Assembly: GCA_002423205.1 (NCBI GenBank)
Contig: DIUZ01000026.1
Location: 124,001 to 188,000, forward strand
DNA length: 64,000 nucleotides
Source of the DNA: Micavibrio sp. UBA6145
GTDB lineage: Bacteria > Pseudomonadota > Alphaproteobacteria > Micavibrionales > UBA1664
Reading direction: 5' to 3'
A program made the position numbers and the translations under genes. Under the pieces are notes generated by a model that was not told the DNA's origin, did not search any database, and was given only the letters and a program-made list of their open reading frames with translations. Shown piece after piece: positions 10,050 through 19,740 of this stretch (position 1 is its first letter; the number at the start of each line of letters is the position of its first letter).

Positions 10050-10781
10050 ATGAGCAAAAAAATGCCCCTGAACGAAGACGAAGCCAACGCCCGTAGCGCC
10101 CTCCTGCTCCGTGATGCCGAGGAAGATCTGGCACGCGAGAGAATGCATGCCTTCTGGCGTCAGTGGGGTTCGACCATTATCGGCATGTGCCTGATGCTGG
10201 TTGTCGGCACCGCTGCCGGTGTCGGTTTCCGCCAATGGCGTGAGGCACAAAATGCGCAGTCTACGAACCAGCTCGCCAACCTGATCGCCACGCCCGGCAT
10301 TCCCGTCACCGACGAAACCGCAAAAGACCTGACCGACACGCACGCCGCGATTGCGTGGCTTGCCCGCGCCGGCACGATCCAGATTGCCGGCACGCCCACG
10401 GCCGAACAAACCAAGGAATTACAGACCGCCTACGAAGCCGCCGCGCAAAAAGGCGACGACACGCCCTGGGGCCTGCTCGCCCGCTGGAACGTCCTGCGCC
10501 TGCGTATGGATGATGCAAGCGCAGACCCCAAAGACCTGATCAAGGACCTAGACTCACTCGCTGACCAGATGGACAGCTCGGCACTGCGCGCTTTGCCGCT
10601 GACCGACGCCGCCGTCATTGCCGGCGAGCGCCTCAAAGACCCGGAAGCCGCGCTCGACTTTCTCGACCGCGCTGAAAAAGCTGCCGGCAACGCTACGCAG
10701 ATGACGGTCTATATTGCTGATCTGCGCCATTTGTATGAAATCCGCGCGGCAGATGCCGACGCAACGACGGAGAAAAAATAA
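10050..10781 (+). CDS. YfgM-like tetratricopeptide ancillary protein (DUF2133 type)
   Basis: About 243 residues from the ATG at 10050; an ATG four codons later (10062) is equally possible, and the longer open frame upstream (9930) has no family resemblance. One membrane helix (about 36-56, IIGMCLMLVVGTAAGVGFRQW) is followed by helical TPR-like repeats. YfgM proteins associate with the SecYEG/PpiD translocon side of outer-membrane protein biogenesis. The stop overlaps the bamB start by one base. The yfgM-bamB-der order is widely conserved and is the main support. Confidence 0.8.
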   Translation: MSKKMPLNEDEANARSALLLRDAEEDLARERMHAFWRQWGSTIIGMCLMLVVGTAAGVGFRQWREAQNAQSTNQLANLIATPGIPVTDETAKDLTDTHAAIAWLARAGTIQIAGTPTAEQTKELQTAYEAAAQKGDDTPWGLLARWNVLRLRMDDASADPKDLIKDLDSLADQMDSSALRALPLTDAAVIAGERLKDPEAALDFLDRAEKAAGNATQMTVYIADLRHLYEIRAADADATTEKK

Positions 10782-12127
10782 TGATGCGCGCCAATCTCAT
10801 TCTTTTGACATTCGTATCCGCATTCGCCCTTTCGGGTTGCGGCATTTTCAAGGAAAAGGACGCACCGCCCCTTGAAGGCAAACGCATCTCGCTTTTTGAG
10901 ATGGAAAAATCCATCTCCGGCGACAAATCCACCGACACCGTTTCCGGCGCACACGGACCCGATACCGGCATGCAGATCCCTGCGCCCTGGGCCAACGAAT
11001 TCTGGCCCCAGCCCGGCGGCTATGCCAACCACGCGATGCAGAACGTCGCGCTGAACGAAGGCGAACTGAAAAAAACATGGTCGTCGTCGATCGGCTCGGG
11101 CGCGACCAAGCGTCTGCCCCTGAGCACGCAACCCATCGTCGCCGATGGCCGCGTCTTCACACTGGACACCGATGCGCGCGTGCGTGCGTTTGATGCCAAA
11201 ACCGGCCGTTCCGTCTGGACCGTCAAGGCCATGCCGAAAAGCGAAGATGATCCCGTTCTCGGCGGCGGCGTTGCCTTTTCCGGCGGCCGTCTGTTTGTGA
11301 CATCCGGCTTCAATGAAGTGCTGGCACTCAATCCTGTCGACGGCTCCGAACTCTGGCGCGTCAAGGTTGAGGGCACGGTGCGCTCATCCCCGTCCGCCAT
11401 GCCGGAGCGCGTTTATGTTGTCACCGTCGACAACCAGACCATCGCACTGGACGCCGCCACCGGCAAAAAACTCTGGAACCACCAGGGCCTGACCGAAACC
11501 ACCGGCCTTCTGGGTGCTGCAAGCCCGGCCGCCAACCGAAATATGGTTCTGCCCGCCTATTCATCGGGCGAAGTCTACGCCCTGCAATCCGAAACCGGTT
11601 CGGTCCTGTGGTCCGACACGGTCGCACCGCTGATCCGCGGCGGCATGGGCAGCGCGTTTTCAGATATCCGCGGCCTTCCCGTCATCGACCAGGGTCTTGT
11701 CGTCGCCATCTCATATGGCGGCCGCATTGCCGCCATTGACGAACGCACCGGTCAACGCAGCTGGGACGCCAATATCGGCGGCAGCCAGACACCGTTATTC
11801 GTCGGCAACCGCATCTTCGTGCTCGGCTCGGATTCAGCCATCACCAGCCTTGATGCAGCCACCGGCCAAACCATGTGGTCCACACGCCTGCCGCAATACG
11901 AAGACATGAAAGACCTTGAAGGCTCCATCGTCTGGTACGGCCCGGTTCTTGCTGGCAATCGCCTGCTGGCATTTTCATCAACCGGCCTTGGCCGCGACAT
12001 CGATCCCAAAACGGGCAACGTGACGCGCGAATGGAAAACCGGCCAGAACGTCATCGCACCGCCGGTCGTCGCGGATCAAACCCTGTATCTGCTGTCAAAA
12101 AATGGCACGCTGAGCGCCTGGAGATAA
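10781..12127 (+). CDS. bamB: Outer-membrane assembly lipoprotein BamB
   Basis: 448 residues with a lipoprotein signal and lipobox LSGCGIF (Cys20), followed by PQQ-type beta-propeller repeats ([58 protein letters not shown]). BamB is the propeller lipoprotein of the BAM complex that folds outer-membrane proteins. Length and the succession of about eight AxDxxTG-W blades fit the family. It lies between the yfgM-like gene and der, with 1 bp to the der TTG start. Confidence 0.93.
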   Translation: MMRANLILLTFVSAFALSGCGIFKEKDAPPLEGKRISLFEMEKSISGDKSTDTVSGAHGPDTGMQIPAPWANEFWPQPGGYANHAMQNVALNEGELKKTWSSSIGSGATKRLPLSTQPIVADGRVFTLDTDARVRAFDAKTGRSVWTVKAMPKSEDDPVLGGGVAFSGGRLFVTSGFNEVLALNPVDGSELWRVKVEGTVRSSPSAMPERVYVVTVDNQTIALDAATGKKLWNHQGLTETTGLLGAASPAANRNMVLPAYSSGEVYALQSETGSVLWSDTVAPLIRGGMGSAFSDIRGLPVIDQGLVVAISYGGRIAAIDERTGQRSWDANIGGSQTPLFVGNRIFVLGSDSAITSLDAATGQTMWSTRLPQYEDMKDLEGSIVWYGPVLAGNRLLAFSSTGLGRDIDPKTGNVTREWKTGQNVIAPPVVADQTLYLLSKNGTLSAWR

Positions 12128-12128
12128 T

Positions 12129-13541
12129 TTGCTTACCATTGCCCTTATTGGACGTCCCAACGTCGGGAAATCGTCACTCTTCAACCGCATTGCCGGCAAA
12201 GACCTTGCTATTGTCGATGACCGTCCGGGCGTAACCCGCGACTGGCGCGAAGCCATCGGTTATATTTTCGACGAACCCGTCAACATCATCGACACCGCCG
12301 GTCTTGAAGAAGCCGACGCAGGCACGCTGACCGACCGCATGCGCGAACGCACGATGATGGCGCTGAAGAAATCTGATCTCGCATTATTCATCATCGACGG
12401 CGTCGCTGGCGTCACCACGATGGACGAACATTTCGCCCGCATCATCCGCAAAAGCGGCAAGCCGGTTTTCCTGGTCGTGAACAAGGCTGACACCAAGGCC
12501 GCGCGTGAGCGTCTGGCTGAAGCGTATTCGCTTGGCTTCGGCGATCCGTTCTTCGTATCCGCCGCCCACGGTCTGGGTCTGGCCGATCTTTATCACGCCG
12601 TCCTTGAAAAACTCCCGTCCAAGGCCGAAGCGCCTGAAAACGATGACGGCTTCGTCGCGCGCGATGACTTCAACCTTGATGAACTCGAAGGCAATCTGGA
12701 TTTCGAATTCACAGACGCCGAAGACCTGAGCAACAAACCGCTCAAGGTCGCGATTGTCGGCCGCCCTAATGCCGGCAAATCGACACTGGTAAACACCATC
12801 CTTGGCGAAGACCGCCTGCTCACCGGCCCCGAGGCCGGCATTACCCGCGATCCCATCGCCGTCGATTTCGACTGGAAGGGCACCAAATTTCAACTGGTCG
12901 ACACCGCCGGTTTACGCCGCAAGGCCAAGATCACCGACAAGGTTGAAAAACTCTCGACGCAGGAAACCATGCGTATCGTGCGCCTCGCACAAATCGTTGT
13001 GCTGGTTGTCGACGGCGTCGCCGGTATCGACAAACAGGATATGAACATTGCCGAACACGTCGTGCGCGAAGGCCGCGTGCTTGTGCTGGCCGTCAACAAA
13101 TGGGACGCGGTCGAAGAACGCAGCCTGATCCAGAAACAACTGCCCGAAATGCTGGCGCAGGTCCTGGGACAATTGCCCGGCATGCCGGTTGTTTACCTCT
13201 CCGGCCTCAACGGCAAGGGTCTGGACAGCCTGCACAAGGCCATGCTGGACGCATACGCGCTCTGGAACAAACGCGTCGGCACGGGCTCGCTCAATCGCTG
13301 GCTCGGCATGATGGAAAGCCGCCACCCGGCACCGATGGTCTCGGGCCGTCCCAACCGTCTGCGTTACATGACACAGATCAAGGTCCGCCCGCCGACATTC
13401 GTATTGTGGTGTGGCCGCCCTGACGATCTGGGCGAAGATTACCAGCGCTACCTGATCAACGGCCTGCGTGAGAAATTTGAAATCGCGGGCGTCCCCATCC
13501 GCTTCAACCTGCGCACGTCGAAAAATCCGTACGCTACTTGA
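12129..13541 (+). CDS. der: Ribosome-assembly GTPase Der (EngA)
   Basis: 470 residues, starting at a TTG directly after the bamB stop; the resulting N-terminus [20 protein letters not shown] is typical. Two tandem G domains are visible: the first with [19 protein letters not shown] and NKAD, the second with [18 protein letters not shown] and NKWD, then a KH-like C-terminal domain with [14 protein letters not shown]. Der is required for maturation of the 50S subunit. A long acidic inter-domain linker (about 165-200) is present. Confidence 0.97.
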   Translation: MLTIALIGRPNVGKSSLFNRIAGKDLAIVDDRPGVTRDWREAIGYIFDEPVNIIDTAGLEEADAGTLTDRMRERTMMALKKSDLALFIIDGVAGVTTMDEHFARIIRKSGKPVFLVVNKADTKAARERLAEAYSLGFGDPFFVSAAHGLGLADLYHAVLEKLPSKAEAPENDDGFVARDDFNLDELEGNLDFEFTDAEDLSNKPLKVAIVGRPNAGKSTLVNTILGEDRLLTGPEAGITRDPIAVDFDWKGTKFQLVDTAGLRRKAKITDKVEKLSTQETMRIVRLAQIVVLVVDGVAGIDKQDMNIAEHVVREGRVLVLAVNKWDAVEERSLIQKQLPEMLAQVLGQLPGMPVVYLSGLNGKGLDSLHKAMLDAYALWNKRVGTGSLNRWLGMMESRHPAPMVSGRPNRLRYMTQIKVRPPTFVLWCGRPDDLGEDYQRYLINGLREKFEIAGVPIRFNLRTSKNPYAT

Positions 13542-13947
13542 TCGTAACCGCGCCCGGTTTCAGGCGGGCATGCTCGAACAGCTGACGCTGGATTTCGTTT
13601 TGCGCCGCCTGCACGACGGCGTCGACATCGATAAGACCGTTATTGATCATGGTGCGAAGCGTATCGCTTAACGGGATTTCCAAAACCGGCGCAGCCTGAA
13701 TTTTGAATTCTTTTTTCACCAGCGCCGTCATCTGCACGACCTCTTCCAGCGAAAAGCGCACACGCCTTGTCTGACCCGTCATAAAGCGGTTCAGACTGGA
13801 TGCAGGCCACGTAATGTTCATTTCTTTTTCAAGAATTTCGCCAATCCGTCTCGGCAAAATGCTGTGCTCGCGCGTGGCCTGATTGAAAACGCTGCGCAAT
13901 TCTTCCACCAGCGGCGGAACAGCAATGATCGGCGGGTTCTTGGTCAT
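13534..13947 (-). CDS. Hypothetical protein, 137 aa, possibly DNA-binding
   Basis: Not recognised. 137 residues, soluble, predicted mostly helical. Residues about 27-60 (REHSILPRRIGEILEKEMN, ASSLNRFMTGQTRR) have the spacing of a helix-turn-helix or Arg-rich nucleic-acid contact, but no family can be named. It is convergent with der and overlaps its 3' end by 8 bp. It has a normal start and codon use like its neighbours, so it is probably a real gene. Confidence 0.6.
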   Translation of the reverse strand: MTKNPPIIAVPPLVEELRSVFNQATREHSILPRRIGEILEKEMNITWPASSLNRFMTGQTRRVRFSLEEVVQMTALVKKEFKIQAAPVLEIPLSDTLRTMINNGLIDVDAVVQAAQNEIQRQLFEHARLKPGAVTIK

Positions 13948-13985
13948 ATGCCTGAATTAACGGATCAGGGCACACGCCGTCAAAT

Positions 13986-14642
13986 TTACGACAGGTGCTC
14001 GGCAATCAGTCGCGCCGCCGTATCGGCGGCAGACGGCAGTGTTTTGGGGTCTTCACCCGGAAACGCCTGCGCGCGCATAGCGGTGGCGGTTTTGCCGGGG
14101 TTGAACACGTTCACCTTTAACGGTGTGTGTTTGACTTCATCGGCATAGGTCAGGGCCAGCGCCTCAAGCGCGGCCTTGGACGCCGAATACGCAGCCCAGA
14201 ACGACGTATAATTATGCGCCTTGCCCGATGTCACAAACACGGCACGCCCCGAATCCGATGCACGCAGCAACGGATCACAGGTGCGGATCAGGCGCAGATT
14301 GGCGGTGACGTTCAATGCAAAAACACGGTCCCACAGGCTCGGGTCCACCTGCGCAGTTGGCTGTAAACCACCAAGCATCCCCGCGTTACCGACCAGAATA
14401 TCCAGCCGCCCGAACTTGTCGAACAGCACGGGCCCCAATCCTTCAATCAGGTCGCCTTTAAGAAGATCATAGGGAAGCAGCGTGCACATACCGCCCGCCG
14501 CATGGATGGCATCGTCAAGTTGCTCAAGCCCCGCCTTGGTACGGGCAAGTGCTACGACATGGACACCGGCCTTGGCCAGCTGCAATGCACATTCAAAACC
14601 AATCCCGCGCGATGCGCCGGTTACCAGGGCAACGCGGCTCAC
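13986..14642 (-). CDS. SDR-family NAD(P)-dependent oxidoreductase
   Basis: 218 residues. The Rossmann motif TGASRGIG lies at 8-15, with a following NAG-type motif (ILVGNAGMLGG) and the catalytic Tyr/Lys in AAYSASKAALEALA. The substrate is unknown; N-terminus and size resemble the YciK group of short-chain dehydrogenases. The start codon overlaps the purF stop by 4 bp (ATGA), so it is expressed with cvpA-purF, an arrangement often seen in Alphaproteobacteria. Confidence 0.9.
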   Translation of the reverse strand: MSRVALVTGASRGIGFECALQLAKAGVHVVALARTKAGLEQLDDAIHAAGGMCTLLPYDLLKGDLIEGLGPVLFDKFGRLDILVGNAGMLGGLQPTAQVDPSLWDRVFALNVTANLRLIRTCDPLLRASDSGRAVFVTSGKAHNYTSFWAAYSASKAALEALALTYADEVKHTPLKVNVFNPGKTATAMRAQAFPGEDPKTLPSAADTAARLIAEHLS

Positions 14643-16174
14643 GCAGCGGCCTCACCCAAGCTGGACACCTTGCGGGTGCGGTCTTCACGGCCTTCAAAAT
14701 CGGTCAGCGGGATAGCGTAATCGCCCGACAGGCAGGCATCGCAGAATTGCGGCGTCTCGTTATTGCGGCCCGGCTGGCGAAGGGCACGGTACAGACCATC
14801 CATCGACACATACGCAAGGCTGTCGACGCCGATATATTTCTGGATCTCCGGGACAGACATTTTATTGGCCAGTAATTCATCACTGGTCGGCGTGTCGATA
14901 CCGTAGAAACAGCTATACTTGGTCGGCGGGCAGGAAATGCGCATATGCACTTCGCGTGCACCGGCGGCGCGCAACATGCTGACAATCTTGCGGCTGGTGG
15001 TGCCACGGACGATGGAATCATCGACCAGCACAACCGACTTGCCGCGAATGACTTCGGCATTGGCGTTGTGTTTCAGTTTCACGCCCAGATGGCGGATCTG
15101 GTCGCCCGGTTCAATGAATGTACGGCCCACGTAGTGGTTGCGGATGATACCAAGATCAAACGGCAGACCGGCGGCCTCCGCATAACCGATCGCCGACGGC
15201 ACGCCGGAATCCGGCACCGGCACGACAAGATCGGCATTCGCGCACGGGGCTTCCGCCGCCAGTTCGACGCCGATGCGTTTACGGGCTTCATAGACCGAAC
15301 GGTTATCGACCTTGGAATCGGGACGCGCGAAGTAAACATATTCAAAGATACAGAAACGCGACTGCGTCTTCTCAAACGGTTTCAGCGATGTAAGGCCGGA
15401 TGCGTTGATAACGACCAGTTCGCCCGGCTCAATGTCGCGGACGAATTCCGCGCCGATAATATCGAAGGCGCAGGTCTCCGACGACAGCACATAGGCATCG
15501 CCCAGTTTACCAAGCGAGAGCGGACGCACGCCAAACGGATCGCGCACGCCCATCATGTTGCCTTCGGCAATCACGACCAGCGAATACGCGCCTTCAACCT
15601 GGCGGATGGCATCAACGAAACGGTCTATGACGGTTTTTTCCCGCGAACGCGCCACCAGGTGAACGATCACTTCGGTATCGGACGTGGATTGAAAAATCGA
15701 ACCATCTAAGACCAGTTTTTCGCGCATCTTGTACGCGTTGGTCAAATTGCCGTTATGGGCGACGGCAAAGCCGCCGAACGAAAGATCGCCGAAAATCGGC
15801 TGCACGTTGCGCAGCATCGACGCGCCGCACGTGGCGTAACGGTTATGCCCGATGGCGACCGTACCCGGCAGCAGGTCGATAACGCTTTGCGATCCGAAAT
15901 TATCTGAAACCAGCCCCATGCCGCGATGGGCGCTGAACACGCCGTTGGCGTTGCCGATCGGGTCTTCAATATCTTCAGGCGCCGATGACTGCACCCGTGC
16001 CGGGACTTTGTCGTCCCATGCCACGATACCGCAGGCTTCCTGTCCGCGGTGCTGCAGGGCGTGAAGGCCAAGGGCCGTCAGTGCCGCCGCATCCGTCGTA
16101 CCGTAGATGCCGAATATGCCGCATTCGTCGTGAAAATGGTCATCGTCATGGGCGTCGTTGCGCATATCAGTCAT
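14639..16174 (-). CDS. purF: Amidophosphoribosyltransferase (first step of purine synthesis)
   Basis: 511 residues. An N-terminal propeptide ends before the catalytic Cys18 (ECGIFGIYG), followed by an Ntn glutamine-amidotransferase domain (LQHRGQEACGI, GHNRYATCG) and a phosphoribosyltransferase domain with PRPP loop VVLVDDSIVRGTTSR and the C-terminal KYSCFYGIDTP. It converts PRPP and glutamine to 5-phosphoribosylamine. The start overlaps the cvpA stop by 8 bp. Confidence 0.97.
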   Translation of the reverse strand: MTDMRNDAHDDDHFHDECGIFGIYGTTDAAALTALGLHALQHRGQEACGIVAWDDKVPARVQSSAPEDIEDPIGNANGVFSAHRGMGLVSDNFGSQSVIDLLPGTVAIGHNRYATCGASMLRNVQPIFGDLSFGGFAVAHNGNLTNAYKMREKLVLDGSIFQSTSDTEVIVHLVARSREKTVIDRFVDAIRQVEGAYSLVVIAEGNMMGVRDPFGVRPLSLGKLGDAYVLSSETCAFDIIGAEFVRDIEPGELVVINASGLTSLKPFEKTQSRFCIFEYVYFARPDSKVDNRSVYEARKRIGVELAAEAPCANADLVVPVPDSGVPSAIGYAEAAGLPFDLGIIRNHYVGRTFIEPGDQIRHLGVKLKHNANAEVIRGKSVVLVDDSIVRGTTSRKIVSMLRAAGAREVHMRISCPPTKYSCFYGIDTPTSDELLANKMSVPEIQKYIGVDSLAYVSMDGLYRALRQPGRNNETPQFCDACLSGDYAIPLTDFEGREDRTRKVSSLGEAAA

Positions 16175-16886
16175 TGTATTTCTTTCGCGCCGGTTCGTCC
16201 TGCGATGCGCCTGCCGGGATCAGGGCGTCAAGCGCCTTGCGCTGCATTTGTGTGTAACCATTATTCAACGAATTCTTGGCTGCGCCTTCCTGGCCCGGCT
16301 CCAGCGGCTGTTTGCCGGTCACGGCGCTGACGGCGGCGTCAGCGCCTTTCTTGGCTTTGCTTTTCAGCACTTCCTTGTCAGGCATCAATGCCTGCATCAA
16401 TGCCGACGTGTATGTCACGGCCGGATAGGTTTTGGATTCACCGAAATATGTTTCGCGCTGGCTTTCCGACAGGACGAAATTAAGGACCAGCCCCATGAGA
16501 CCGATCAGGATCACGCCGCGGATAAGACCGAACACGACGCCGAGCGAACGGTCGACCGGGCCGAGGCCGACGGAATGCACGCCCTTGGAAATCATGTAGG
16601 TCAGGATATTGAGAAGGATCAGCGTGATCGCAAAGACAATCGCAAATGCGATGACCGGGACCAGCATGCTGTAAGGGACAATGCCGAACAGCATCTGCGG
16701 GACCTTGGCATCCGGATCGATGAGCCAGCCGGCGACCAGCGGCTTCAGTGATGGGCCAAACATGTAAGTGGCGGCGGCAGCGCCAAGAAGGGATCCGATG
16801 GTCAGGACCTCGCGCACGAACCCGCGCAGGAAGGCCACAGCCGCGGAAACCAGCAGAATGCCGATGACGACAAGATCAAGGATCAT
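16167..16886 (-). CDS. cvpA: CvpA family membrane protein
   Basis: 239 residues with four hydrophobic helices in the first 150 residues (LVVIGILLVSAAVAFLRGF, LGAAAATYMFGP, IAFAIVFAITLILLNILTYM, GVILIGLMGLVLNFVL). The SLGVVFGLIRGV stretch is typical of CvpA. The C-terminus is longer than usual, about 90 hydrophilic residues rich in Ala/Gly/Lys. CvpA is linked to envelope integrity, and cvpA-purF is a classic pair. Confidence 0.9.
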   Translation of the reverse strand: MILDLVVIGILLVSAAVAFLRGFVREVLTIGSLLGAAAATYMFGPSLKPLVAGWLIDPDAKVPQMLFGIVPYSMLVPVIAFAIVFAITLILLNILTYMISKGVHSVGLGPVDRSLGVVFGLIRGVILIGLMGLVLNFVLSESQRETYFGESKTYPAVTYTSALMQALMPDKEVLKSKAKKGADAAVSAVTGKQPLEPGQEGAAKNSLNNGYTQMQRKALDALIPAGASQDEPARKKYND

Positions 16887-16955
16887 GGCCTTTTGATAAA
16901 GAAGCGGGCTTTAAAAAGCAAGCGATCCAATTACTTGTTTACAGTCCTAAAGATG

Positions 16956-16986
16956 AATGGGGGCGGACGCTTTGCCCGCCCCCATT
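16956..16986. terminator. Very strong GC-rich hairpin between cvpA and the DUF305 gene
   Basis: AATGGGGGCGG (16956-16966) pairs perfectly over 11 bp with CCGCCCCCATT (16976-16986) around a 9-nt loop. No long T run follows on either strand. It lies downstream of the minus-strand DUF305 gene and about 70 bp upstream of cvpA, so a Rho-independent-like or processing hairpin is likely. Confidence 0.5.
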
Positions 16987-17021
16987 CCGGTTATCTTTGG
17001 CGTCCGCCCGGGCGACCAATA

Positions 17022-17549
17022 CTACTTATTAAAATGGAAATGTCCTGTTTCTGGGATCTGACGCTCGCGCAACCATCGCTGCATCCACGCAATCTCCCCC
17101 TTCTGGGCGACGATGATCCGGCGGGCCAGCGCCTTGGCCGGTTCGTCATCACCATATTTCAAAACAATGCGGGCCATTTCCACAGCACCCTGGTGATGCG
17201 GTATCATCCCCCGGATAAAATCGGCATCGGCATCACCCGTATAAGGCTTGTCCATAGCGTGATGCATGGATGCCATTGCCGCCGCACTGTCTTTTTCCCA
17301 AACAGTTTCAGGGGTGGAGGCGCTAGCCGCTGCATGGTCTTTTTTACCGCAGCCTTTGCAGGACCCGCAGCATCCTGACTTGCCCATGGCACCATGGCTG
17401 CCCTCGGCACACATAGGTTTTTCTTTGGGTACCAACGTGCTGAAGACACGATCCGCACCTTTATGATGGGCATGCGGGTCTTGGGCCATAGCGGGTGAAA
17501 CAAACAATATCGCCGCAGCAAGAAGCACGGCTTTGCGTAGAGTTTTCAT
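17022..17549 (-). CDS. Secreted DUF305 protein
   Basis: 175 residues from the ATG at 17549 (the longer frame has an implausible N-terminus). Signal peptide MKTLRKAVLLAAAILFVSPAMA, a Cys/His-rich linker (MCAEGSHGAMGKSGCCGSCKGCGKK) and a DUF305 domain with HHAMDKPY, FIRGMIPHHQGAVEMARI and EIAWMQRWL. DUF305 proteins are ferritin-like helical periplasmic proteins often found with copper-handling genes. The Cys-His-rich insert before the domain suggests metal binding (inference). Confidence 0.85.
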   Translation of the reverse strand: MKTLRKAVLLAAAILFVSPAMAQDPHAHHKGADRVFSTLVPKEKPMCAEGSHGAMGKSGCCGSCKGCGKKDHAAASASTPETVWEKDSAAAMASMHHAMDKPYTGDADADFIRGMIPHHQGAVEMARIVLKYGDDEPAKALARRIIVAQKGEIAWMQRWLRERQIPETGHFHFNK

Positions 17550-17592
17550 GTGAATCCTTTGATGAAATGTTGAGAAATCCGGGAAATATGCT

Positions 17593-17916
17593 CTAGCCGC
17601 GCGGGGGTGCGAGAGGGGGCGCAGGCTGTTGTGGCCTGAAACCACGCAGATACGCCAGTTGAAAATCCGCCCTTAATTCCGGTACGTGTACAGTTGGAAC
17701 ATCCCGCACATAAGCGGCACAGCACGCAACCGCACAGCATGCGCACACATCATCGCCGCGCGTGTCATTTGAACGCAGGTCTTCGCCGTCAGTCAGTGAA
17801 AGAGACAGTGATAGTTCAGACACCGGTGCAGAACGATCGATATCATGGGCATGCGCGGCACGCATGGCGCACAAGGCCAGCATCCATACCAAACCCAGAA
17901 CCAGAAGTTTCTTCAT
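17593..17916 (-). CDS. Small Cys-rich secreted protein upstream of the DUF305 gene
   Basis: 107 residues from the ATG at 17916 (a GTG two codons upstream is also in frame). Signal peptide KKLLVLGLVWMLALCAMRAAHA, then a short mature region with a Cys cluster (DDVCACCAVACCAAYV) and a Pro-rich C-terminal tail ending APPRG. No family is assigned with confidence; the general look resembles small copper-inducible proteins. It is 43 bp upstream of the DUF305 start on the same strand, so the two are probably an operon. Confidence 0.6.
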   Translation of the reverse strand: MKKLLVLGLVWMLALCAMRAAHAHDIDRSAPVSELSLSLSLTDGEDLRSNDTRGDDVCACCAVACCAAYVRDVPTVHVPELRADFQLAYLRGFRPQQPAPPLAPPRG

Positions 17917-18006
17917 CTTCACAAAACTAACAGGCAGAAAAATTTATCATAGACGCAATTTATTTGTTTATTTTCATACTCTTGCAGGAAAGTACCCCCA
18001 AATCCG

Positions 18007-18053
18007 TTGACTCTTCGTTCTTTTGGTGGTTAATTCTTAACCATTCATTAACC
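18007..18053 (+). promoter_or_regulatory. CtrA-type box and TTGACT element upstream of the 18098 gene
   Basis: TTAA-CCATTCA-TTAACC at 18037-18053 is an exact TTAA-N7-TTAAC match, the consensus recognised by the cell-cycle regulator CtrA in Alphaproteobacteria. TTGACT at 18007-18012 could be a -35 element. The box lies 45 bp before the ATG at 18098. Confidence 0.6.
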
Positions 18054-18097
18054 ACTTGAATACCTATGCGGGCCGCTTAACTGGCTCTTGGATAAAA

Positions 18098-18484
18098 ATG
18101 GCTGTCAGAAACGTACCACCGACGGAAAGCTATAACGCCCCGGGCACCTCTACGGGCCGGCGCGATCGCAGCTTTGCGACCTTGTACGAACAGGCGCGCC
18201 GCGCTGCCGCCAACGATTCCGGCGCCCGCAAGGATGAAGCCGCGCAGGCCGCTGTCGAAGCCGCGAACGACCAGAACCGCAAATACATCGCCACTTTGCA
18301 TGACCGTATGGACAACCTTCGCGGTGAACTTATCGTCCGCGTCATCCAGGCCGGCCAGGGCGACCAGCCCCTTCAGGTGACCAGTGATGTCTCCCGCCTG
18401 TCCAACCGCCTGGACAGCCTGCGCCGCAAACTCGAAACCGAAGAAGTCCGCCTCTCCGGCAAACTCATCGACCTCGAAGCATAA
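18098..18484 (+). CDS. Small coiled-coil hypothetical protein (128 aa)
   Basis: 128 residues from the ATG at 18098; the longer open frame (18056) overlaps the promoter region. A Ser/Arg-rich disordered N-terminus is followed by charged helices (AALEAANDQ-like Ala/Glu/Asp pattern, then IATLHDRMDNLRGELIVRV and SRLSNRLDSLRRKLETEEV). It has no signal peptide or membrane segment. The family is not recognised. A CtrA-type box precedes it and a clean intrinsic terminator follows it, so it is a monocistronic gene. Confidence 0.7.
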   Translation: MAVRNVPPTESYNAPGTSTGRRDRSFATLYEQARRAAANDSGARKDEAAQAAVEAANDQNRKYIATLHDRMDNLRGELIVRVIQAGQGDQPLQVTSDVSRLSNRLDSLRRKLETEEVRLSGKLIDLEA

Positions 18485-18508
18485 TTCACCCATCTAGGTG
18501 AAAATAAA

Positions 18509-18532
18509 GAAGCCGCTTCCCAGCGGCTTTTC
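18509..18532 (+). terminator. Intrinsic terminator of the 18098 gene
   Basis: AGCCGCT (18511-18517), a 4-nt loop and AGCGGCT (18522-18528), preceded by As and followed by TTTTC. Confidence 0.8.
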
Positions 18533-18535
18533 TTC

Positions 18536-19458
18536 CATCTAAATCCTAAAAACACATTTTAATGTGCATTATATATAAAATATGTGAATTTATGACTCTA
18601 TCGTGTGCACAAACGAAAGCTGACGGATTTTGAGGCGAAAATGGGTGCTTTCGAGAACCGGACCGCAGCGGACTTAATGTCCGTGAGGACCGGAAGCGCA
18701 GAAAGAGCGCATTTGCAGCCCAAAAGACAAAGCGAACCCAAATAGCTCAGAATCAAGAACCCCGGCTCCGCTGTCTCCATCCCGGCTTGCGCCGAAACTT
18801 CGTAGACAACGAGAGACCGGGGCTCTCTATGGAAGACGCTGCAATTCCTGCACGGCGTAATGTCCGAAGACAAGGCGGGTGCAAAAATCCGCAAATTCCT
18901 CATCAGTCCACCATGTTATTGCGCTTCGGGAGCTACCCTCATCCGCCTGGCTTTCTGGCATCCCCGCGAGGAGACACCTGTATTATCGTGGCGATGAACC
19001 ACGCGTCGGGTCTGGTTCGAACAGCCCGGCATTGCAGGAAGATTTACGGGACCATCTATCTTCGCTCCAGCCACATGAGCGTGTTTTAATGAGCACGACC
19101 TCAGGTTCATAGGCTGGACGGGTGATCCTATCTTGTTCTTCCCTTGAGCTTCCAGCGTTTGGACTGGGTCGAACAAGTCGCCCGCGTCTTCCGGAACCCC
19201 GAGGCCGTACCACCGGCCCCGCAGAACCTGCTTCTTTCTTTCGAAATCACATGTCGTTCTGATGTCCTCAGGAAACCAAAATACCGGGGCTCCGTCGAAT
19301 CCTTTTTTGAACCGAAATCGCAGGAAACCGCCAAAAAAGCGGGATGTTCATGCAAAGCGCAGCGCGTTGATCAATAGACCTGAATCGGTTTCACCCCGAA
19401 ACTTGTCCACAGCCTGTCCCGGATTTTAGTGACTCAACTAAGCAATAAAAGTTCAGCC
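18536..19458. other. About 0.9 kb with no convincing gene
   Basis: All open frames here are short, overlap on both strands and show no recognisable domain. The stretch has less codon-like periodicity than its surroundings. It contains small inverted repeats such as CGGAC-ttaat-GTCCG near 18673 and paired CCCCGG/CCGGGG segments near 18750-18820. It may be a structured RNA, a decayed gene or a mobile-element remnant; none of these can be confirmed by eye. Confidence 0.4.
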
Positions 19459-19668
19459 TTATGACCAGAAACCGAACCACGCACCGATGCCGTGGATGAT
19501 GGCGATGGGGAAAAACAGCGCGCCGGCGATCAGAAAGCCCCACTCCCCATTCGCAAGACAGGTGAAAACATGGGTCAGCCACGCGGCAACGGACACGACA
19601 ACCGCGCTGACAAGGGCGGCAATCACGCCAATGCTGGCATTTTTCAGACGTGCGATGGGAAGCGGCAT
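19459..19668 (-). CDS. Small two-helix membrane protein (69 aa)
   Basis: 69 residues with two hydrophobic helices (about 10-33, IGVIAALVSAVVVSVAAWLTH, and 43-67, LIAGALFFPIAIIHGIGAWFG). The ATG at 19668 is preceded by AAAGGAT at a proper distance. Function unknown. The gene is divergent from the aldehyde dehydrogenase gene. Confidence 0.55.
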   Translation of the reverse strand: MPLPIARLKNASIGVIAALVSAVVVSVAAWLTHVFTCLANGEWGFLIAGALFFPIAIIHGIGAWFGFWS

Positions 19669-19740
19669 GTTTGATCCTTTAAATTTGGTGGCATTGGAAT
19701 AGGCTTATTACAAAGCACTGTAAAGCCTCAGGAGTTCCAT

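Noticed and set aside
18536..19458. RNase P RNA, tmRNA or 6S RNA
   Set aside because: None of the conserved core motifs I know for these RNAs could be found in the segment on either strand.
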